A DNA stretch of 64,000 nt from Sceloporus undulatus. Lineage: Eukaryota > Chordata > Lepidosauria > Squamata > Phrynosomatidae. Every line of letters begins with the position of its first letter. The stretch's first letter is position 1. Position numbers and translations under genes: made by a program. Shown piece after piece: positions 1 to 9,900 of the stretch. The notes under the pieces were generated by a model that was given only the letters and a program-made list of their open reading frames with translations, did not search any database and was not told the origin of the DNA. The stretch is from the NCBI RefSeq assembly GCF_019175285.1, contig NC_056523.1, positions 179,148,319-179,212,318 of the forward strand, in the 5' to 3' direction.

Positions 1-858
1 CAGGGAATCTCCTGAGGATCTTAGGTTTCAGGCAGACTCCTAAGGGAAGATATAGTCTTCCAGAGTTTGCGATAGCATCTACTACGCATAGTTCCAGTCT
101 GCACAATGACCCCAGTAGGTTGGGGAGCCATGATAGAGCAGGGGTAGGCAACTGTGGAAGGTTACTGGGCTGCATTAGCCCCCTAGGAGACCTTGGGGAG
201 ACTCACCTGTTAAAAATGTTTTTTTTAAAAGAAAAATGCTCCCAAATGCATCTACAAGATATAGGGCCATTTCCACCATGTTTTAGATTTCAAAAAAGGC
301 CTCTCCTGGTTTTAAATTGTCCCAGGTGTACAAAATGTGGTGGAAATACATCTTGTAGCCACTAGTAAATATTTTGGAACATTCTGGGGCAACAACAATA
401 ATAAAATTATTATTTTTAATTATGTTTTTTTTTATTCCTGGGGGCACAGGGTGACTGTAGTCCAGGTGGAAATGCCATCAATACCTTCTAGAATGCATTT
501 GGGGACTTTCTCCAGGGGAAAATTGAAAATTTTGAAGAAAAACTTTTTGGCAACTTTTTTAAACACTTGGGGGGCCCTGAAGGATTACAAAAACATATGG
601 CCCATGGGTGCACTTTGGCTACACTTAAAATAGAGGATGGGACCTCCTGCATTATGTACAATGTCATATTATAAAGAGTTAGAGGTTAATGACTAACTGT
701 AACACAAATGTCAATGTTGATAATTTGAGGGAGAAATTTATTTTGCTTAAGTTCAGAGAGGATTTAGGCAAACCAGTGGGGAAAGCAGATGTTATTTTAT
801 TTAACAGTGGGGAAGACTGCTATTTTCACTACAGAACTCCAACTCTGCAGATACTTAC
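1..858. other. MARS1 intron at the left edge
   Basis: No exon or named repeat was recognised here. By position it is the MARS1 intron after exon 7 (minus strand). The next expected exon, carrying the start of the catalytic domain, was not found in any minus-strand frame and should lie left of the window. Confidence 0.5.
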
Positions 859-971
859 ACAGGCTGCTGTGGCTTCCAAGGTTTGGGTAGGCTAGCTGGC
901 CCTCTGCTCCAAACTTCTGCAATGACTGCAATCTCTTCTTCAGAGAGATGGCACTGAGCTGATTCTTCTTC
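859..971 (-). CDS. MARS1: MARS1 exon 7
   Basis: The acceptor TTCTTAG precedes 971 and the donor GTAAGT follows 859. The exon is 113 nt, enters in phase 0 and leaves 2 nt. It encodes residues 227-263, an acidic linker [16 protein letters not shown] followed by a proline-rich end KPQQP, matching the human segment with LSEEEIAM and PQQNPV. It is the last exon in the window. Confidence 0.9.
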
Positions 972-3900
972 CTAAGAAGATAGACAAAAACAAACTTTTA
1001 AAATTGCAGGACAGGCTTCCCCCCTCTGCCCATTACCCCAAACCTACAAGCCACACAGGGACTGTGACAATCTCTATGCAGAAAAGATGCTACAATCCAG
1101 AACAGCAACTGCAGCACCAAAGCCAAGAGGTGGTAACCTTCACCTCGCAATGTCTTCTCTCCAGACATGGTAAATCTGTGCTAGAAAGTTAAACCAACCA
1201 CATAAATGAGCCTAGAACAGGAAATATTATCTACAGCCAAGGGCTGACATTCTTCCACACCATAATATTTCTGAATAGAACTCATTACCCAACACAGAAC
1301 TGAGCCAATGACCTAAGCATTCTCCTCTTGGACAGAAGACAAAGCAGTAGACCTATTTATCAGCTATAATATTTCAGGCAGTTGGTAAATTAAGAGAGGA
1401 GTCTGAACACTAAAGATACAGAGAATAAGTGCCTGCCTTCTCTGAAACACCAGATTTCCATTTGCCACTTCTGGTCTGGGGTAAACTAGATACAGTACTG
1501 CCTTGCTATTACTTCTCTTTGTAAGATCTAAGAACAACCTAGGTTTCACAGATATATCTAAAAACATGGATCAAATATTTTTGAAGAGTAGCACTGTTGA
1601 AGCAGTGGTGTTTCAGAGCTTTCATGCTCTCCCCTCCCACTTCCACACATGAGAACTTGTTATTCTTCGTTAATTATTCTTTATTTTGCATTAGACACTT
1701 ATATTTAAAGGAGCTATGCAGCAGCAGGAGAAGTGTACATGTCAGTTCATCCCAAGCACTAAAAAATCTTGTGCAGCATTCTCCACCTCAATGCAAAAAA
1801 AGGTTAAGCAAGTAAACCAATGTCACAGCTCATGCTTATAAAAAATCAGTGCTGAAGAAATTTTCCTTTGCAAGAATATCTAAGAAGAATGCAATGCAAC
1901 TAAAGATTTCTCTGCACTTACAGTTGTTTGCTAAAATTCCTTGAAGGAGAATGAATGGGGTCATTTCCAACAGTTTTATTACAGTTATGAATCAAGAGAT
2001 CACTGAACTCAGCCTTCCTCAATCAGGTCTTACACAATAACTATCCTGTCTGCACAGATGCGCTGAAGAAGCAGGGTTTTCAAATTATAAAAGATTACTA
2101 GCCCTGTAGACAGCTCCTGCCCCTCAGATACAAAAGGTCAGATTTTGGACACAATTTCTGCCAGAAATATATATTTGGCAAGTACATTTACATCAATGGC
2201 CCATTTCTTATTGCCATGTAATCTCACTTATCATCTATAGGTTACAGCCTTGTACTTCAAATAGAAGATCTTTGGAGCTAGAATGATAGCAAAAATTGTA
2301 ATTAATTATGGGAAGTGGACATTATAATGAGATCCTGGTTCATGAACCAAAACACCCTTACTGTGCAATTCATCTTCTTAGCCAATTTTCAATTACTTTG
2401 CTTCTGTATGTGCAAATTGTTTCAGCAAATTGGTTAAGATGGGGAGTAAGAAAGAATGCAGTTTAGGTGATGCTCACACAGACATGGGTTTAACAATGTT
2501 CCTTCATACTGTTCATTTTCCACTTGACAGGATTAAAGAAGCATAGTTCTTTCTCTTCTTAATGGGATATATACTTCTTTTACCAAGATGTTCAACCATA
2601 AGCAAGGTAGAGTTCAGATTTACCCAGAGTGCCTCATACTATTGCAGAGATGGCAATGTATATCTAGAAACCAGTACAGTGGAGAATGATAGACTATACT
2701 CACAAAATGGGATCAGCCACACAGTGTAGGGGACATTAACAATTAAAACACACAGAGAGAACTAGGAGATCAGAAATAAAACAGTTCAGTTGAGTCACAC
2801 AAACAGTAGACCAGATGACAGCACTGGGCCTGAATTGGCAGGAAATGGCATGACTGAATGTTCTCCTACAAGAATAATTTCCTGTAGTGAAATAAAGTAC
2901 AGGGGGACAGAGTTCTAGACTCACCATCTTCTTCATATGTTAGCTTTATAGGGTAGACATTCAACCATGCAATTTCTCAACAACAGCCAAATATGGTGGA
3001 ATCCAAGAAAAGCATAGTTTCATCACTGCTTGATGGTCTGAAGACTGTTTTAAACAAGAGTAAGCAGAGAAGCAAATACAATACCTTTGGTTCATTGGTA
3101 GCTGGCTTCTCAAAGGCCAGGTTAGGAGCAGGATGTTTCTGCAGATATGCTTTAAGTGCCAACAATCCTTTGGGTGTCCATATAGCCTCAACTGCCTTTT
3201 TGCAGTGCTCTTTCAGGTTCATATTCTGGAACCATCTTTTCAGGGTTGACAACTCATCTTAAAAATAAGAAGATTGGTATTCATTTCTGGAGGCTCCAAA
3301 CTAAAATACAGTCTGAGTATTCTCTAAGTTGGAATTCTGAAATCTGAAATACTCCAAAAACTAAAACTTCATTCATAAAATAAAAATAACTAAATAAATA
3401 TTGTATATTTTAAATAACTTATGAAACAAATGAATTTTGTGTTTAGACTTGGGTCCCATCTCCAACATAGTCTTATTATGTACATACTGTATATATAAAT
3501 ACAGGTATTACAAAATCTAAAAAAGAAATAAAATAATAAAAAAGAAATCCAAAACACTTCTGGCCCCAAGCATTTTGGATAAAGGAGACTCAACCTGTAC
3601 AAGTGCTAATTTATTAACAGGCTTCAAACAGATCTGTGGACAAGACTCAGAGATCCACCACTACTCGCAGACCTTGCCTCAGAACTAGTTGGAAGGATGC
3701 ACGAGCCAAAGTAAGGGAGGCATGATAGGAGCCACCTGGCCAGTTTCCGTGCCAATGGTTTCCTAACAGACACTCAGAGTCAAAGCAGCATAAAAAACAA
3801 GTAGAATTTTTATCACAATGGTTTCCAAACTGTGTTTTGGGACATTCTTTGATTTTTTCATCTTCACAAACTTTTTATTGAGGATGCTTAATAAGATCAG

Positions 3901-6900
3901 GAATGGCAAATAATCTTTCCTTGTCAGGCAGTTTGCCTGCCATAACTAATTTTCCCATTTTGCAACTACAAAGGCATGTTGGGTAGGTCCTAGCATGTAC
4001 TCTGAAGCAAGACTGCAGCTGAATATGCTTAGCCAGGGCTCAGCATGAGGTGAATGTGTCCCAGACTCTTTTATGATGAACATACTTCTGCATCATACTG
4101 TACTGTGTGATACATAAAAGGCTCCCTGAAAGTATATTGGGGGGTGGGTGTATGTTGTTTCTAGGAGAGAGAGGGATATTTTCTCCAGAAATAGAGGAAC
4201 CAGAACCACCACAAGAGATTAATCTAAGCTAGAAACCAATTGTCAGAAAAAAATGTTACCATTGATTGTCTTCAAGTATTACCACAAATGGTACATTAAG
4301 ATATTTGGCAGCAGCTCTTACCTGGCAAGTAGGATACATCCTTTAACAGAGGGAATAGGGATCCCCACAAGACAATATCAACAGCTGACTCAGCCTCCTG
4401 AGTTAAAAGGAAATGTCAGGGAAAATTGATTGAGCACATGTGCACAGGGATGGGGGGTGGGAGAGCTTGAATACTTATCCTAGAGTTGCAAGGTAATTCT
4501 TAAAAGGTTATAGAGAAACATATACTTTCAATAACAGAAACAATCCAAGCTCTCCCCTCCAGGATTAACCCTGCAGGAAAAGCTAGCACAGCAAAATTAT
4601 GACAGCTTCTGTTTATTATACTGTATATATCACAATGTCAAATATAAGAATTTTTTTCTTTTTAAATGGTCAGTGGGGACTCCAAAATTCGTTCCAGCCA
4701 AATCCCCAGACACTTAGGGCTGTGTGTATTCTTTGACAACAAACACAAATTTCTATATCCAGAATCTTAGTCTGGGTCTTGTTAAAAGTACTCTGTTTTG
4801 AAATTAGTTTTGCCAAAGACCAAAGAGTAACAATTCATGAAAGTTCCTCCCATTCTGTCAGATCTTAGCTGGGATGTGAGCCAGCACTGCCCAGTCTGCT
4901 CCACAAAGATCCTCACTTACCCCAGTAAAGTATGGAGTGCTCTTTTTGGTAAGGGTCTGCTCAATGTAGTTCAGTGGCTTCCTGATGATCTCTATAACCT
5001 CGTCTCCCTTTTTTTCTTGTGCCACATGAAGATACAAGGCTACAGACAAAGCAGGCTAAGAAAAAAAGCCCACAGAAGGGAATATGTTAGTTTATCTTCT
5101 CTCCGTTCATCACCTTTTTGACTTTGATCAAAATTTACCAGTAACCTCTTAGGATTAGAATGTGGGTGTGGCCTATAAACAACTCCCTTTCCCATTTTTA
5201 AACTTTATTTATTCCACTTAAAATGCCCCCTCACCCATTCTTGGAGTGCAGGATAATTTTACAATGCCCCCTCTCAGTCCCTATATTAGGTCTAATGGGG
5301 ACCTAGTCTAAAACTACTGCCATATTGCAGAATTAATGCAGTTTGACATCACTTTAACTCTCATGACTTCCTCTTAAAGAATCCTGGGATTTGTAGTTTG
5401 TTGTGGCACCACAACTCTCTGACAGAGTAGGCTAAATACAAATCTACAAGTCCCAGAATTCTACAGCATTGAGTATGGCAGTTAAAGGAGTGTCAAAAGT
5501 GGTGTTAGACTGCATTCATTCTGTAGTGTAGATGCAACCTAAAACTTGAAATGAGACACTTCTACTTTTGAAAAACGTTTCCTAGGACTAAATACCCTGA
5601 AGATACCAGGTGCCAAATGAATTGGAATCTCAGCAGGGTGGGGCCAAGTTAGAACTTGGAAAGTGGACTACCAAGGAATACTAAGTACAATAAGCTGCAT
5701 TTCAGAGAAAGGCAATGGCAAACCAACTCTGAAGGTTCCTTGGCTAAGACAAACCTCTGAAATTTATGGAGTTACCATAAGTTAGCTGGTGGTTTCAAGC
5801 TGACATGCACACACAAATACACAGAGGCCTAAAACAAGTACAGCTGGGCAAATGATATGGTGAATATTCTTCCCCAAAATGCCACAGAGGGTATGAGGGA
5901 GACTATTAAAGTTATTCTTTCAACTGAGAGTGGTCAGTCCTTCTTCATTCCTATGGAGGAAAGTGCTGCACTGTGGCAAACTCTGTCATGTGTGTGGCCA
6001 GACTGGACACCAACCACACCACACACATGCTAGGTAGTCCATCCTCCATTGGAAGAAAAAAAAAAAGGAAATATACTGAACTATATTGGTGCTGAATACA
6101 TAATGGCCTTCCTGTGATCTATAAGCACTCCTTCCATGGACTCTCACCTGTCACAATTGGGCATTCTGGCCATACAATAATCTGAGCCAGAGTCTCACTT
6201 AAAGAGTTCCACATATGTAATCAAACAAGGTAACACAGTCCTTTCATCCTTTGAAAAAGCCCAGTTTCTTTCCATGACCAGTGGCACATGTGCATCGTCT
6301 CCATCACTTGCAACACCCCCCCCCAATAGTTCCTGTTTATCTACCTGCAGCTCAGTTGCTTCCCACTCAAACAACTGATTGGCAAAATCACTCTGTTCCT
6401 GGCCAAAATCACTGACTTCTTTTCCAGATAGGCGGAAAAAGTATCTAGAAAACAAAACAGAGGAAGTCAAGTGCTTCTATTGAGTACACATGCTCCCTTT
6501 CACATACAACTAAAGACCTTCTTCAAGATAAAACTACAGAAGACTATTTGCCTAATATTAGGAGCCCTTTTGATATTGATCTTGAGTTCCTCAGGACTGG
6601 TAGCACCTTCTGGCCCCAGACCTTTAAGTGCAGCTGCCATGTATGTGCTCTAATTTCTCATGTAGAATGGTTTGCTTTCCTTGTCTCTTGTGGTCATCTA
6701 CTGCTACTCCACTGTTAGATGTGCATCTTGTGTCTGTGATTTATAGTCTTTTAAGTCCACTGGAGGGCCAATAGATACCTTGAGAAAGGTGCTGGAGACC
6801 TGTGCCCAAAATCTCTACTCAGACATCAACCTTGCCAGGATTCTTATCCCTCAGCTTAACTTGCCATACAAGTTTGTATTAAGTACAGTATATGCACACT

Positions 6901-9900
6901 CTTTGAAGGAAAGTTACAAAACATGATATGCGTAACTGAACACTTGAATGAAGTTTGAATCTCATCATCTTTCTAAACTTGATGTCCTATCACTTTTTAA
7001 AAACATTGTTATGTTAAAATACACAATTGCACATGCCTATGTTAGGGTCACAGCCATAGCTGGCTTGGCTCCAGCTAGATATTTGCTAGGTCCAGATGAC
7101 AAGGTCCACATATTTGACAAGGCTGGATATTTGCTAGGTCTACATGACCCAATGAAGAGCAATTGCTACACAGGACATCATAGAAGGTTAGAGGCAATGA
7201 GTGAACGAGAAAGAATACACTAATCTATTGTAGCTTTAAAAAGACCCATGAAGGTGTCTTACCCAAGTACCCATGCTCAGCTGTAGACATGTGTTTCTAA
7301 TTGTTCAGGAGGAGGGAAAAGAGGGAGAGATGGGAATCTGTGGGAATTAAGTGAGGATACACACAAACTCCCTTAGACCAGGTGATGACTCAAGCTCTTG
7401 GTACATGGTAAATGTCTGTCACTGATGTGGGAGAAGCACATGGACAGACAGCCTTTCTGTTGCATGGGACAGTAAAGTGAAGTTTATATCTGATATGTCT
7501 AATTTTGGAACTATCACAGGGACTGGCATATTACTTTCATATGGCTTATTTGTATTTCTTCCCCTGCCCCTTGCTCTTTCTCTCTCCCTCCATAAATAAT
7601 GGAATGAGTTTTTTCAAAAACCAAAACTATTGTTCTTTCACAATAGATAGTGAAACTCCAGATTCTCAGAAATCAGGCACAGCAAATGCATGACACACCT
7701 TACCAGAATTCCAAACATCAGACCCTTCACTTTCTGTTTCCAATAAGCTCTCAGAGGCTGAGCCCAAGAAAAAGGAACTAGCCAACTCCATCAATATGAC
7801 TGGAACCTCCCTTCCCAGAATTGTTTCCCCCCATGGCCATTCCTCCTGCTCCTTATAACATCACATGAGAACTGTTATTACATGATAAATATAGTTATGT
7901 ATTTTCATTTTCATTTTGCATCATCCCTCTTTGGTTGAGAGCCCCACTTAAAAAAAGAGTGTAACCTTGAATATGTTGACAGAAAGGTAATACATAAGCA
8001 CAGCTGATGAATAATACTTTTAAAACATTGCCCAGAAAAAAAAGGCTTGTACAATGTTGAGATATTGTGGTATTTACCTAGAATCTTATCCCACTCACCA
8101 AAGAATCTGCCACAAATTTCCCATGAACAAGAAGCAGAAACTGTGCAAGTGGTCAAGGCAAATGGGAGACTCATATGATCATCACAGTTAGAGAACAGGT
8201 TTACCATGCCACCATAGCAGTGTAACCCTTTATTTTTCCAATATGTATGGCTGCCTATCCCCATTATTCTATAGGCATAAAAACTAGAAGTAGAGGTTTG
8301 TCTATGATATGATGAGTTACTTTAGTTTTATAGTATATCTGTAGTTTTGATTTTTAAAAAATATCCTGCAGACAGCCCCACACACTATTTGGAGGCCACC
8401 CACACTGCAGAAATAATCCAGTTTGACACCACTTTAACTGCCATAGCTCAATGCTATGGAATTCTAGGAACTGTAGTTTGTTGTGCCACCAGAGCTCTCT
8501 GAGAGAGAAGGCTAAATATCTCACAAAGCTACAAATCCCGGCATTCCATAGCATTAAGCCATGGTAGTTAAAGTGGTTTCAAACTAGATTATTTCTAGAG
8601 TGTGGATGCAGCCTTGGATGAGAACTTTAAAAATATATAGTAATTAAATAATAACAGAAGCCTGACAATAAGTGGGCCAGTCATTAGGGCAAGAGCAGTG
8701 TCTTTGAAGTTTTGGAGAAGAAAAATGCATCCTGATTAAGTTACTCACCCATCATTCCATTTCTCTTTATTGTGATAAGCAAACAGAATTTAAAGTGGTG
8801 CTATACAAATAGAAGCAAGTGCTGTGATCACAGAGGGCCTTTAGCCTCCAACACAGCAACCACTACCATACATTTACCTCTGAAAGTATATGGCTGTTCT
8901 CATTGACTAGAATCCCACAGGCAGCTGGACCTCAATTAGTTGGCCAAGAGTTTTCTAAATAGCCACCTTTACAATGCGTATATTCTAGTATATTGATAGA
9001 GATCCTTTTGGGCTTCTCAAGCTGTCTGATGTGAGGGGTCAGCAATTATTTTTTCCCCAAGACCAATATCATATTCCTGCCCATTGGCAATAACTGTTTT
9101 TCTTTCCTGGAAACTCACCAGAAACCCAGAGCCAATGATTCAGGGACTGGCATCCTTGGACAACCACTCCGAGTTACACTGCTTTAAAAGGAATATCTAT
9201 TTTTCTCTTTCACCATCCCATGTCTTGAGTAATACTCAACCTCAACAAAAGGTTCTGTGAAATTTAAAAGCTAGTTAGTTTGAACTTTGTGATGATCTCC
9301 ATTTAGGTGTTATACTACTGCTCAGGGGAAAAAAAGACATCAAGCCTGAAGAACAGACTGACATTCAGAAGTCTCAAACAGAAAGCAAAAGTCCTAAAGT
9401 TAGGTGTTACTCAGTGAATTTGTTCCTTTGTTAGGCAAACATTACCAAAACAGAAACTGAAACTTTTCTCGATTCTCAGAATCCAATATTTCGATTTCTT
9501 GTAACTCCTGGCAGCCACTACCAAGGAAATCACTAAAGTTTACCCAGCCTTGTATTTCATCTAGAGGTTGTAGATACAGAGTTCAAGAAATCCAGAGAAC
9601 AATATGTCTTGGGAATACAAACAGAAAGTGCAGCACCCTGTACTTACTGGCAAATTGTATTTGTGGAGAATAGGAAGGTCCCATTTTCCAACTGCAGAAC
9701 TGGCAATTGTGGGTGGGTGAGGAATGGGACAACATGAGCTGTCAAAGAGGAACACAAACAATTCAGTTATATTTCAAAAAGAAATTATTCTACTTAATAC
9801 AGAAGGGATAGACAGATTCTGGTGCTTAGCCTAAATATCCTAAAGGCACCAGGTGTCATCTCATCTTGGAAGCCATATAGGGTCGGTCCTGGTTAGCACT

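Noticed and set aside
2930-2955. Possible short MARS1 exon encoding EED before GTGAGT
   Set aside because: No pyrimidine-rich acceptor, and the conserved EEE-LSEEEIA segment is found instead at 859-971 in the right phase.
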